DNA from: Lachnospiraceae bacterium | Lineage (GTDB): Bacteria > Bacillota > Clostridia > Lachnospirales > Lachnospiraceae | Reading direction: 5' to 3' | Length of the DNA: 64,000 nt | Assembly (NCBI GenBank): GCA_017618075.1 | Contig: JAFZUY010000003.1 | Location: 109,608 to 173,607 of the forward strand | Shown: piece by piece, positions 37,698-46,331 of the stretch | Layout: the number at the start of each line of letters is the position of its first letter | Position numbering within the stretch: position 1 is the first letter of the stretch | The notes under the pieces: generated by a model | Told to the model about the DNA's origin: nothing | The model's input: the letters and a program-made list of their open reading frames with translations, nothing else | Database searches by the model: none | Translations under genes and position numbers: made by a program

Positions 37698-38144
37698 ATG
37701 AGTAAATACGATTGTTTGAAACTTGAAAACCAGCTTTGCTTCCCGCTTTATGCATGCGCCAAGGCAGTCACAAGACATTACAAACCGCTTTTGGACGAAT
37801 TTGACTTAACTTACACGCAGTACATCACAATGATGGTTATGTGGGAGAAAAAAAGCGCGAGTGTAAAAGAAATAGGCGAATGTCTCTACCTTGATTCGGG
37901 AACGCTGACACCTCTTATCAACAAGCTTGAGAGCAAGGGCTATATTGAAAAGCACAGAAGCGATGATGATGCAAGAGGAGTGGTGGTTACAATAACCGAA
38001 GCGGGAAAGAAGTTAAGGGATAAAATGGTCAAAGTACCGACCGCCATGGGCGGATGCGTAGCATTAAGCGAGGAAGAAGCAGGCGAACTTTACACTCTTT
38101 TATATAAAATACTTAACCATTTCGACGAAATCGACGCTGAGTAA
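37698..38144 (+). CDS. ohrR: OhrR-like MarR family organic-peroxide repressor
   Basis: A 148-residue winged-helix regulator. The N-terminal KLENQLCFPLYACAKAV aligns with Bacillus OhrR, where the Cys of ENQLC is the peroxide-sensing residue; here it is Cys14, with extra cysteines at 6 and 20. Further matches are LYLDSGTLTPLINKLE (recognition helix) and the RSDDDARGVVV wing. Oxidation of the Cys would release the repressor from the operator seen over the promoter of this operon. It is unusual that the regulated gene is a glutathione peroxidase rather than ohrA. Confidence 0.9.
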   Translation: MSKYDCLKLENQLCFPLYACAKAVTRHYKPLLDEFDLTYTQYITMMVMWEKKSASVKEIGECLYLDSGTLTPLINKLESKGYIEKHRSDDDARGVVVTITEAGKKLRDKMVKVPTAMGGCVALSEEEAGELYTLLYKILNHFDEIDAE

Positions 38145-38217
38145 AAGTTCCAATCGTAAAAAATATAAAGATTCCGGGTAAATCCCAAAACGACAAATAT
38201 AAAAGGAGGAAAAAATT

Positions 38218-38529
38218 ATGGCAGTTATTCATATTACAGAAAACGAATTCGAAGAGAAGGTTTTAAAGAACGAAAAGCCCGTATTTGTGGACTTTTTCGC
38301 GACATGGTGCGGACCCTGCCAGATGATGGCACCGATTCTTGAGGAAGCTTCCAACGAAAATCCCGATGTGGATTTCTTCGCAATAGATATTGACGATGCT
38401 GAGGAAACCGCTGCAAAATACGGAGTTATGAGCATACCCAATATGGTTCTTTTTAAGAACGGAGAGGCTGTTGACAGAATAATCGGCAGAACCGGTAAGC
38501 AGGGCATTAATGAATTTGTAAGAAAGTAA
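38218..38529 (+). CDS. trxA: Thioredoxin
   Basis: A 103-residue classical thioredoxin with the active site ATWCGPCQM, the cis-Pro block SIPNMVLF and the C-terminal GRTGKQGINEFV. It reduces disulfides in the cytoplasm and could serve the upstream peroxidase. AAAGGAGG lies 9 bases before the ATG. A 73-base gap separates it from ohrR with no obvious terminator, so it may be read from the same promoter. A strong terminator follows. Confidence 0.96.
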   Translation: MAVIHITENEFEEKVLKNEKPVFVDFFATWCGPCQMMAPILEEASNENPDVDFFAIDIDDAEETAAKYGVMSIPNMVLFKNGEAVDRIIGRTGKQGINEFVRK

Positions 38530-38541
38530 AAAGATTTAAGA

Positions 38542-38569
38542 GGCGTCGGGTTGGCCCGATGCCTTTTTT
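38542..38569 (+). terminator. Rho-independent terminator after trxA
   Basis: GGCGTCGGG (38542-38550) pairs with CCCGATGCC (38555-38563) around a TTGG loop, with one G-T pair, followed by six T residues. Confidence 0.92.
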
Positions 38570-38596
38570 ATTTGTCCATCACCCGTCGGTTTAGTG

Positions 38597-38625
38597 TTGA
38601 ATTGACGGGAGTTTTGTTGTAAAAT
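38597..38625 (+). promoter_or_regulatory. Sigma-A promoter of argB-argD
   Basis: TTGAAT (38597-38602), 17-base spacer, TAAAAT (38620-38625), 56 bases before the argB start. I see no clear ARG-box palindrome around it. Confidence 0.6.
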
Positions 38626-38680
38626 AAATAGACTATGTTTTTATTTAGTTATTAACAATTTCCAACGGAGGCTATTTGCA

Positions 38681-39565
38681 ATGGAAAAAAACATGGAACA
38701 GTTTTTAAATAAAGCAGGTGTGCTGGTTGAGGCACTTCCATATATTCAGAAGTACAACAGAAAGATAATCGTTGTAAAATACGGCGGTTCTGCTATGACC
38801 AATGTGGAACTCCAGAAGAAAGTTATCGAGGACGTTGTACTTTTAAAACTCGTTGGTTTCAAGCCTATTATCGTTCACGGCGGCGGCAAGGAAATAAGCC
38901 GATGGGTTGACAAGGTTGGCAAGACTCCCGAGTTTGTTAACGGCTTAAGAGTTACCGATGCAGAGACAATGGAAATTGCCGAGATGGTTTTAAACAAGGT
39001 TAACAAATCACTCGTTGCAATGGTACAGGAACTCGGTGTAAAGGCAGTCGGTGTTTCAGGCAAAGACGGCGGTCTTTTAAGAGTTGACAAAAAATATGCG
39101 GACGGCAAGGATATCGGATTTGTAGGTGATATCAAGCAGGTTAATCCCAAGGTTATCTACGATCTTTTAAGCAATGATTTCCTTCCCATCGTTGCTCCTA
39201 TCGGACTTGATGATGATTTCAATACATATAACATAAATGCAGACGATGCGGCATGTGAGATAGCAAAGGCTGTAGGCGCCGAGAAGCTTGCGTTCCTTAC
39301 CGATATCGAAGGACTTTACAGAGATATCAACGACAAGAGTTCATTTATTTCAAAGATAAAAGTATCCGAAGCCAAAGAACTCATCGCTTCGGGAACACTC
39401 GGCGGCGGTATGCTTCCCAAGCTTACAAACTGCACTTCGGCAATGGAAGCAGGCGTAAACAGAGTGCATATTCTTGACGGCAGAATTCCGCACTGCCTCC
39501 TTCTTGAAATCTTTACCAGAGAAGGTATCGGAACAATGATTATGCCGGATACGGACGAAGAATAA
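38681..39565 (+). CDS. argB: Acetylglutamate kinase
   Basis: Phosphorylates N-acetylglutamate in arginine synthesis. KYGGSAMTN is the ATP-binding glycine loop, VHGGGKEIS the acetylglutamate-binding loop, and [12 protein letters not shown] the conserved middle block; the C-terminal [18 protein letters not shown] is also standard. The length is 294 residues. The N-terminal extension before the kinase fold suggests the hexameric, arginine-inhibited type, which is inference. GGAGG lies about 10 bases upstream. argD follows after 24 bases. Confidence 0.98.
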   Translation: MEKNMEQFLNKAGVLVEALPYIQKYNRKIIVVKYGGSAMTNVELQKKVIEDVVLLKLVGFKPIIVHGGGKEISRWVDKVGKTPEFVNGLRVTDAETMEIAEMVLNKVNKSLVAMVQELGVKAVGVSGKDGGLLRVDKKYADGKDIGFVGDIKQVNPKVIYDLLSNDFLPIVAPIGLDDDFNTYNINADDAACEIAKAVGAEKLAFLTDIEGLYRDINDKSSFISKIKVSEAKELIASGTLGGGMLPKLTNCTSAMEAGVNRVHILDGRIPHCLLLEIFTREGIGTMIMPDTDEE

Positions 39566-39589
39566 GCAAAAGTTTTGAGGATTTGAATT

Positions 39590-40783
39590 ATGATGCAGAC
39601 TTATATAGATGAAGCTGAGAAATATCTGCTTCACACATACAACAGGTATCAGGTCGTATTCGACCATGGCGACGGTGTTAAGCTCTATGATACCGACGGA
39701 AAAGAATATCTTGATTTTGTTTCGGGTATCGGTGTTTTTGCACTCGGATACAACAACAAAGAATTCAACGATGCAGTAAAGGCACAGGTTGATAAGATTT
39801 TACACACATCAAATTATTACTACAATGTTCCGGCAATCGAGGCCGCAAAGGCGGTTACCGAAGCTTCGGGAATGGATAAAGTATTTTTTACGAACTCAGG
39901 CGCCGAGGCGGTAGAGGGCGCTCTTAAGGTTGCAAGAAAATACGCATATTTAAAAGACGGTAAAACCGATCATGAAATCATTGCCATGAACCATTCTTTC
40001 CATGGCAGAACTTTTGGAGCGCTTTCCGTTACAGGTACGGAAAAATATCGTGCGCCTTTCGGTCCCATGATTGGAAATATCAAGTTTGCCGAGATCAACG
40101 ATCTTGACAGTGTAAAAGCACTTGTAACGGATAAAACATGTGCTATTCTTTGCGAGACTCTTCAGGGCGAGGGCGGTATCAGACCTGCCACACCCGAGTT
40201 TTTAAAAGGACTTCGCGAACTTTGCGATGAAATCGGCGCACTGCTTATTTTAGACGAAATTCAGTGCGGTATGGGTCGTACGGGTTATATGTACTGTTTC
40301 CAGAAATACGGCATCAAACCCGATGTTTTAACCACCGCAAAAGCACTTGGCTGCGGTATTCCCATGGGCGCATTTTTAATGACCAAGGAAGTTGCGGATA
40401 ACTCACTTGTTGCAGGCGATCACGGTACCACATACGGCGGCAATCCTTTGGGAGGTGCGGCATGTGCGGCAGTTTTCAAACTTTACAAAGAACTTAACAT
40501 CTGCGAAAACGCCAAGACTGTAGGCGAGTATCTTTTTGAAAAACTTGAAGAAGTAAAGAATACATACAGTGAAATCACAGATCACAGGGGAATGGGACTC
40601 ATGCAGGGGCTTGAGTTTGACAAACCCGTTGCTGATATTATTAATAATGCCCTCGATAACGGACTCGTCCTTATCAACGCGGGAACTCAGATAATCAGAT
40701 TTTTACCGCCGCTTATCATCACCAAAGATGATGTAGACAGGATGATAGTTATTCTGAAAGAGGCAATTGAGAATGCACATTAG
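39590..40783 (+). CDS. argD: Acetylornithine aminotransferase
   Basis: PLP-dependent transaminase that forms N-acetylornithine. NSGAEAVEGALKVARKYA and the lysine-containing TTAKALGCGIPMGAF (PLP Lys) are diagnostic, with LILDEIQCGMGRTG for cofactor binding. At 397 residues it is standard. Two adjacent ATG codons at 39590 and 39593 follow GAGGA. The C-terminal codons overlap the start of the next gene by 11 bases, linking a solute-binding protein to the arginine operon. Confidence 0.97.
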   Translation: MMQTYIDEAEKYLLHTYNRYQVVFDHGDGVKLYDTDGKEYLDFVSGIGVFALGYNNKEFNDAVKAQVDKILHTSNYYYNVPAIEAAKAVTEASGMDKVFFTNSGAEAVEGALKVARKYAYLKDGKTDHEIIAMNHSFHGRTFGALSVTGTEKYRAPFGPMIGNIKFAEINDLDSVKALVTDKTCAILCETLQGEGGIRPATPEFLKGLRELCDEIGALLILDEIQCGMGRTGYMYCFQKYGIKPDVLTTAKALGCGIPMGAFLMTKEVADNSLVAGDHGTTYGGNPLGGAACAAVFKLYKELNICENAKTVGEYLFEKLEEVKNTYSEITDHRGMGLMQGLEFDKPVADIINNALDNGLVLINAGTQIIRFLPPLIITKDDVDRMIVILKEAIENAH

Positions 40784-42218
40784 AAAAAAATTGTTTTCAA
40801 TTTTATCTATACTGGCAATGACCATTGTGGCTTTGCTCGGAGATTTATTCCCCGGACATTCTCTGATTGAACCGGAATCGGCCAGAGATACCGAGGATGT
40901 CTTAACAATCTGGTACACGGATGCATATCTGGAAGAATATATCAGAAATGCAGCTGTTGTTTACGAAGAAAAAACCGGTGTAAAGGTGGTTTCCACCAGG
41001 GTTTCCGGTTTGGAATATCTCGAACAGATACAGAAAGCCACAATTGATGACGGTTACGGCCCGGATCTTTTTGTTTTGAGCAACGAATCACTTGAGAAAG
41101 CATATCTGTCAGGATTATGCTATGAATTAAAGGATTCGCGCAGAGTGCTCAATTCCACTTATTTTCCCGAGGTTTCCTTAGATGCCATAAGTTATTCGGA
41201 TTACAAGCTCGGTTATCCGCTGTTTTTTGATTGCTCAATCTTTTTGTACAATAAAACCTTACTTGATGAAATCGTTACGAATTATAACGAGAATGCGGTA
41301 AATTCAAACTCCGATTACGGCGAGGGTTCTACAGAAGAAGAAACGACCACGGAAGAGACTACCACCGAATTTGTGCCTGTAATAGCGGAAGAAATCCTTC
41401 CGACATCAATCGTTGAAATTACCAATTTCGCTCTTAATTACAACCTTCCGGAAGGATGTGAATCATATTTTAAATGGTGTGTTTCGGATGTACTTTACGA
41501 TTACTGGTTTGCCGGTGCATATTTGGATGTCGGCGGTGAAAAGGGCGATATCAGAGACGAAATCGATGTTTACAATACCGAAAGTATGTACTGCCTGAAT
41601 GTCTTCCAGGATTTTAAAGAATTCTTTTCAATGGATCTCGACAAGTACACTTATGACGATCTTTTAACTGATTTTGAAGCAGGAAAGATTCTTTTTATAG
41701 TTGCGGATACCAATGTAATCAACAAGCTTGAAGCGGATAAAAAATCCGAAGAAAATCCTTTTGCTTACGAGTACGGAATTACAAGTATCGGTATGCTTAA
41801 CGATACATTAAAATCAAAGGGATTGTCGGTAACGAAACTTGTTGCCGTAAACGGTCTGTCGGAAAACAAGGAACTGGCTGAAGATTTTGCAAAGTTTTTG
41901 TCGGTTGATTATTCGTCAAACCTTTATTCAAGAACCGGCAAACTTGCATGCAACTATCAGAAAGAATATGTTTATCCCCAGATGGAAGATGCTGTCAGAA
42001 CCTATGAAAACAGCGTATCCCTCCCCAAGATTGTGGAGACTTCCAATTACTGGGTACTCTGCGAAATGGTATATACCAAGGCCTGGGACGGCGAAGATGT
42101 CAACAAGCTTTTAAAGCAGCTGTCCGGACAGGTTAAAAAGCAGATTTTCGGCATTTATGTCGAAGAAGAATATATCGAAACACCTGTGATTTCGGAAGAT
42201 TATGTATTTGATGAATAA
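40773..42218 (+). CDS. Extracellular solute-binding protein (family 1-like), orphan
   Basis: A 481-residue exported protein. A basic N-terminus and one hydrophobic segment (about 5-25) form a signal peptide or anchor without a clear lipobox. The binding-protein fold is suggested by LTIWYTDAYLEEYIRNAAVVYEEKTGVKV and GPDLFVLSNESLE (family cores WYTD and PDLFVLSNE). Near residue 185 there is a low-complexity insert of Thr and Glu (EEETTTEETTTE). I chose the ATG at 40773, with GAGG 9 bases upstream, over a TTG 6 bases earlier. No ABC permease or ATPase genes are adjacent, so its transporter partner is unknown. Confidence 0.72.
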   Translation: MHIRKKLFSILSILAMTIVALLGDLFPGHSLIEPESARDTEDVLTIWYTDAYLEEYIRNAAVVYEEKTGVKVVSTRVSGLEYLEQIQKATIDDGYGPDLFVLSNESLEKAYLSGLCYELKDSRRVLNSTYFPEVSLDAISYSDYKLGYPLFFDCSIFLYNKTLLDEIVTNYNENAVNSNSDYGEGSTEEETTTEETTTEFVPVIAEEILPTSIVEITNFALNYNLPEGCESYFKWCVSDVLYDYWFAGAYLDVGGEKGDIRDEIDVYNTESMYCLNVFQDFKEFFSMDLDKYTYDDLLTDFEAGKILFIVADTNVINKLEADKKSEENPFAYEYGITSIGMLNDTLKSKGLSVTKLVAVNGLSENKELAEDFAKFLSVDYSSNLYSRTGKLACNYQKEYVYPQMEDAVRTYENSVSLPKIVETSNYWVLCEMVYTKAWDGEDVNKLLKQLSGQVKKQIFGIYVEEEYIETPVISEDYVFDE

Positions 42219-42286
42219 ACCCTGAATTTAGGGTAAAAATAAAGTTTAACGGATAAGTCGGCTCGAGGGTGAAAAGGAGTTGACTT

Positions 42287-42868
42287 ATGAAAAAACTTTT
42301 AATCATTTTTATTGTTTCACTGAGTCTGTTTCTTATCAGCTGTGATAATAACGGGCTCGTCCTTTCCGAGATTCCGGAAAGCTTTCCCGAAGAAACCTTA
42401 CAACTAAATACAAATGAAAACGGCGCAGACCCTGCGCCTTCTTTTGATGCTAAAAAAGAGGAGACAGCAGGGTGTGTGTATATTTGCGGAGCCGTTAAAA
42501 ACGCCGGTATTTATGAGTTTTATGAAGGCGCACGTCTATATGAACTCATAAAAGAGGCAGGAGGCCTGGATGAAGAGGCTGACGCAGATGCAGTTAATCT
42601 TGCGATGGAGGTGAAGGACGGCGAGCAGATAAGGATACCGTATATCGGCGAAACGATTAATATGGCGGAGGATAAGTTAATTGATATAAACAAGGCTGAT
42701 ATAAAAGAACTCTGCTCGATTCCGGGAATAGGCGAAGCCAGAGCTACAGCAATTATCGAATACAGGGATTCAAACGGAGGGTTTAAGGAGATTGAGGAAC
42801 TAAAGAATATCTCGGGGATAAAAGATGCGACATTCAATAAAATAAAGCCCTATGTCTGTGTGCGGTGA
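42287..42868 (+). CDS. comEA: ComEA-like DNA-binding protein with lipoprotein signal
   Basis: A 193-residue exported protein. The N-terminus ends in LFLISCDN, a lipobox with Cys at about residue 19, so it is probably a lipoprotein; classical ComEA has a plain membrane anchor. Residues about 60-118 form an SLBB domain (VYICGAVKNAGIYEF), and the last 60 residues hold paired helix-hairpin-helix motifs (DINKADIKELCSIPGIGEARA, core SIPGIGEARA). ComEA holds incoming DNA at the cell surface during transformation. AAGGAG precedes the ATG, and it overlaps comEC by 4 bases. Confidence 0.88.
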   Translation: MKKLLIIFIVSLSLFLISCDNNGLVLSEIPESFPEETLQLNTNENGADPAPSFDAKKEETAGCVYICGAVKNAGIYEFYEGARLYELIKEAGGLDEEADADAVNLAMEVKDGEQIRIPYIGETINMAEDKLIDINKADIKELCSIPGIGEARATAIIEYRDSNGGFKEIEELKNISGIKDATFNKIKPYVCVR

Positions 42869-45234
42869 AAATGATGATGCGAATAAAAAGACCTATTATG
42901 TGGCTGGCTCTTCTGGCAGCAGGCTTTATGCTTATTTTTTTGGATACAGCCGAAAGGCACCTTTATATACCTCGGCATACAACAGTGGAAGGCGAGGTAT
43001 GCGGTAAAGTTGCAGACATCGAGTACAGGAATGATAAGGCATATTTGTATCTTAAAAATGTAGAATTTCTATCTGATGAGTTAAAGGATTTTAAGGAAAT
43101 AAAATCCTCTTCGTTTTTATGCGCGAAATTAGGCGCTGTATGCTCGTTTGACGTTGATTATGATAAAATATCCGACTATGGTGTAAATATCGGCTCTACG
43201 GTCAAAATACGCGGTAAAATCAACGTATTTGATAAGGCGAGTAATCCCGGCGAGTTTGACATGCGCAGATTCTATATTTCGAAGGGTTATCTTTTCAGTG
43301 CATATTCCTGTGAAATAGTTTCATGTGATTCGCATAAAAACGTAATCGCGGATACTTCATACAGAATATCTTCAAAAATTGGCGGACTGATTGACCGCAG
43401 TTTAAATACCAAAGATGCAGGCATGATGAAGGCGATTCTTTTAGCAGACAAAACCGATCTTGATAAAGAAACCAAAGACCTGTATAAAGACGCGGGAGCA
43501 GGGCATCTGCTTGCAATAAGCGGACTGCATATTTCCATGTTTGCGGCTATTACTTTATTTCTCCTAAAAAAGACGCCTCTTTCTTTTAAAGCCTCATACA
43601 TAATCACGGTTTTTATATTGTTTTTATACGGATATCTGATTGGGTTTTCCGCATCCGCGCTAAGGGCCACTGTGATGTTTGCGATTCTCTGTATCGGAAA
43701 GATGTTTAACAAGTCCTATGATTCACTTAATTCAATGGCAGTGGCTCTTCTTGTAACGATTATGATTAAGCCTTTATACGTTCTGCAAAACGGTTTTCTG
43801 ATGTCATATCTGGCCATTATTTCGATTGCGGTGGTGCTTCCGATTTTTGCGGTAATCGGCAAGAAAGCCAAAGGTGTAATCTCCACGCTTTCAATCAGTA
43901 CATCAGTGACAATGACCACGCTTCCCGTAGTTGTAAATTCATATTATAAAATCCCTTTATATGCTCCTTTGATTAATATTGTTTTAGTGCCGGGAATGAC
44001 GGTTTTGCTGATGCTCGGAATTTCCTGCATTTGCCTAAGAGCAATGATTGAGAGCAGCATTTTTATCAACATTTGCAAACTTCTTTTTGCAGGTTCCTTA
44101 ATATCACCTGATTTATACATTTTTCTCCTATCCGGAAAATTCAATATCTTTGCAATAGGAATACATTTGTTTCTCGAGATTTACGAATGGCTGATGAAAA
44201 CCGAACTGACACTTCCGAAAGCAGTTATTACAACAGGCGCCAGAGGAATTGCAAGATGTCTTATATATGAATTCATCCTGCTTTTAAGTGCTTTTATTAT
44301 CAGAAAAATCAAGTTAAGTCTGTGGCGTAAAGACAAGCTCATTAACAACCGCATAAGGCAATACCCCGCATACAATCCAACGAGAGAAATACGAAGCATC
44401 AGAAAGAAAAGAGTATTAATGTTTGCGGGTTCGACGGCAGTTCTCGTGCTTAACATTGCTGCCTTTTTAATCTATTGGCGAAAGGATAAAATTGAATTCC
44501 TTGATGTCGGCCAGGGACTTTGCGTATGCGTCCAGTACAAAGGAAATGTCTACTGCTACGACGGCGGTTCAACTGACAGGAAAAACATCGATGAATATGT
44601 TTTATTGCCGTATTTTGCATACTATGGAATCGACAGCGTGGATGCATGGTTTATCTCGCACGAAGATGCGGATCATACGAGCGGAATTAAAGGCCTGCTG
44701 GCGGATGGCAGTGAAGGAAAAATTACCATAAAAGAAATAATCGTTCCGAAAACTCTTGAGGAAAAATTTTTCACGATAACAACTTTAGCCGAAGAAGCGG
44801 GAACTAAGGTAATTTATTCTTCAACAGGAGATGTTTTTATTTCCGACGACGGAATCAGTTTCACGGTTTTATCCCCCGATTCGGATTTTCCGCCTGACGA
44901 TTCCAACGCCTGCTCGCTCGTTGTCTTAATGCAGACAAAAGAAGAGAAAGTTCTTTTTATGGGTGATGCGGATATAAGGGCAGAAGAGAAGGCCTTATCT
45001 TTTATGAGGGGTCCGATTGATATTCTTCAGGTCGCACATCATGGTTCAGCCAACAATACTAACAGTGAATGTTTTCTATGCACTATGAAACCGCGCATCA
45101 GCATTATATCCTGCGGCTTTGACAATCAATACGGTCATCCGCACAAAGAAACACTTGAAGCGCTTGAAAAATCGGGAACTTATATTTATCGCACGGATAA
45201 GGAAGAGTTTGCTTTCTTTTGCCCCGTGCATTAA
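42865..45234 (+). CDS. comEC: ComEC/Rec2 family DNA-uptake channel with metallo-beta-lactamase domain
   Basis: A 789-residue membrane protein thought to carry single-stranded DNA across the membrane. An N-terminal DUF4131-like part with an OB-fold is followed by the competence domain with AGAGHLLAISGLHISMFA, then about eight membrane helices. After residue 540 comes a metallo-beta-lactamase-like domain (FLDVGQGLCVCV, ISHEDADHTSGI, VAHHGSANNT) that may be a nuclease. The start is ambiguous: GTG at 42865 overlaps the comEA stop, while ATG codons at 42871 and 42874 are close by. Together with comEA it is a complete late-competence pair. Confidence 0.93.
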   Translation: MKMMMRIKRPIMWLALLAAGFMLIFLDTAERHLYIPRHTTVEGEVCGKVADIEYRNDKAYLYLKNVEFLSDELKDFKEIKSSSFLCAKLGAVCSFDVDYDKISDYGVNIGSTVKIRGKINVFDKASNPGEFDMRRFYISKGYLFSAYSCEIVSCDSHKNVIADTSYRISSKIGGLIDRSLNTKDAGMMKAILLADKTDLDKETKDLYKDAGAGHLLAISGLHISMFAAITLFLLKKTPLSFKASYIITVFILFLYGYLIGFSASALRATVMFAILCIGKMFNKSYDSLNSMAVALLVTIMIKPLYVLQNGFLMSYLAIISIAVVLPIFAVIGKKAKGVISTLSISTSVTMTTLPVVVNSYYKIPLYAPLINIVLVPGMTVLLMLGISCICLRAMIESSIFINICKLLFAGSLISPDLYIFLLSGKFNIFAIGIHLFLEIYEWLMKTELTLPKAVITTGARGIARCLIYEFILLLSAFIIRKIKLSLWRKDKLINNRIRQYPAYNPTREIRSIRKKRVLMFAGSTAVLVLNIAAFLIYWRKDKIEFLDVGQGLCVCVQYKGNVYCYDGGSTDRKNIDEYVLLPYFAYYGIDSVDAWFISHEDADHTSGIKGLLADGSEGKITIKEIIVPKTLEEKFFTITTLAEEAGTKVIYSSTGDVFISDDGISFTVLSPDSDFPPDDSNACSLVVLMQTKEEKVLFMGDADIRAEEKALSFMRGPIDILQVAHHGSANNTNSECFLCTMKPRISIISCGFDNQYGHPHKETLEALEKSGTYIYRTDKEEFAFFCPVH

Positions 45235-45284
45235 GGACAGAAATAATGTATAATGTTTTCGTATGAGATTTTAAGGGAATCACA

Positions 45285-46298
45285 ATGAAAACAATTAATG
45301 AGCACATAAAACAGAATAGTTTTGTTCATGTGTACCTCTTGTACGGCAAAGAGCAGCAGGCAATAAGAATCTACAGAAACAGACTTCTTAAAGCACTGCT
45401 TGGCACGGATTCGCTTGAGGAACTAAAACAGGATATGAACTTTTCGCTTTTTGTCGGAACACCGTTTGATGTTTCATCGGTGATCGAAATGGCGTCAAGT
45501 TATCCTTTCTTTGCGGAAAAAAGAGTTATTCTGATTGAAAACAGCAGGGCATTTTCAACTGAAAACACTGCGCTTGCAAATTGCATCAGAGATTTGCCCG
45601 AGACAACATACATCATATTCACGGAAGAAGAAATAACAAGCAAAAAAGGGCTTTTTGAAGCCGTAAAAGAAGTCGGCTACGCGACTGAAATAAATGAGCA
45701 GCCGCAGGGATTCATAGAAGGATGGATCATAAAAGAATTATCTCAGGCTGGAAAAAGAATATCCAGGACCGCACTTGATACACTTCTTACACGTACAGGT
45801 ATGGATATGATGCGGATAAAAAATGAAATGGATAAGTTAATCGCTTACAAGGGCGAAGATACGGATATAAAAGTTGACGATGTACTCGCACTAGTCAGCG
45901 AAAATCCGCAGGAACAGGTATTCAAACTGGTTGATGCGATGTCCGACAAAAAAGTCGATCTTGCAATGCAGTTTTACACCGATTTGCTCGAACTTAAGGT
46001 CAGTCCGCAGAAGATATTAAGTCTCATCGAAAGACAGATGAGAATTCTTTATCAGGTTAAGGATTTGCGAAGCAAAGGCTTTGCAACGAGCGCCATAGCA
46101 GACAGCGTAAAAGAAATAAAATCAGCCAAATTTATAAATAAATATGCCAATCAGGCGTCAAAGTTTTCAATGAAAGAAATCGCAGACTGCATGAACGACT
46201 GCGTGGATTTAAACCTCAAATCCAGAACGGGAGCACTTACCGACAGAATGGCGGTTGAGCTGATTATCGTAAAATATTCGCAACGCAGCGCAAAGTAG
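45285..46298 (+). CDS. holA: DNA polymerase III subunit delta
   Basis: Clamp-loader subunit that opens the sliding clamp. The N-terminal VYLLYGKEQQAIRIYRNRL is the family start, followed by SSYPFFAEKRVILIENS, the LLTRTGMDMMRIKNEMDKLIAY helical block and the C-terminal NLKSRTG. The length of 337 residues is normal. It lies just after comEC, the order seen in many Bacillota (comEC-holA). A TATAAT at about 45251 suggests a local promoter, but no convincing -35 is visible. rpsT, often next, is absent. Confidence 0.94.
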   Translation: MKTINEHIKQNSFVHVYLLYGKEQQAIRIYRNRLLKALLGTDSLEELKQDMNFSLFVGTPFDVSSVIEMASSYPFFAEKRVILIENSRAFSTENTALANCIRDLPETTYIIFTEEEITSKKGLFEAVKEVGYATEINEQPQGFIEGWIIKELSQAGKRISRTALDTLLTRTGMDMMRIKNEMDKLIAYKGEDTDIKVDDVLALVSENPQEQVFKLVDAMSDKKVDLAMQFYTDLLELKVSPQKILSLIERQMRILYQVKDLRSKGFATSAIADSVKEIKSAKFINKYANQASKFSMKEIADCMNDCVDLNLKSRTGALTDRMAVELIIVKYSQRSAK

Positions 46299-46331
46299 AT
46301 AAATACTAAATATTCGGAGTTTAATGACGGA

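Noticed and set aside
42219-42286. Small hairpin CCCTGAATTTAGGG after the solute-binding protein gene
   Set aside because: The stem is short and no T run follows, so it was not called a terminator.
45249-45258. TATAAT before holA as a separate promoter
   Set aside because: A good -10 is visible but no -35 at suitable spacing; left only as a remark in the holA entry.
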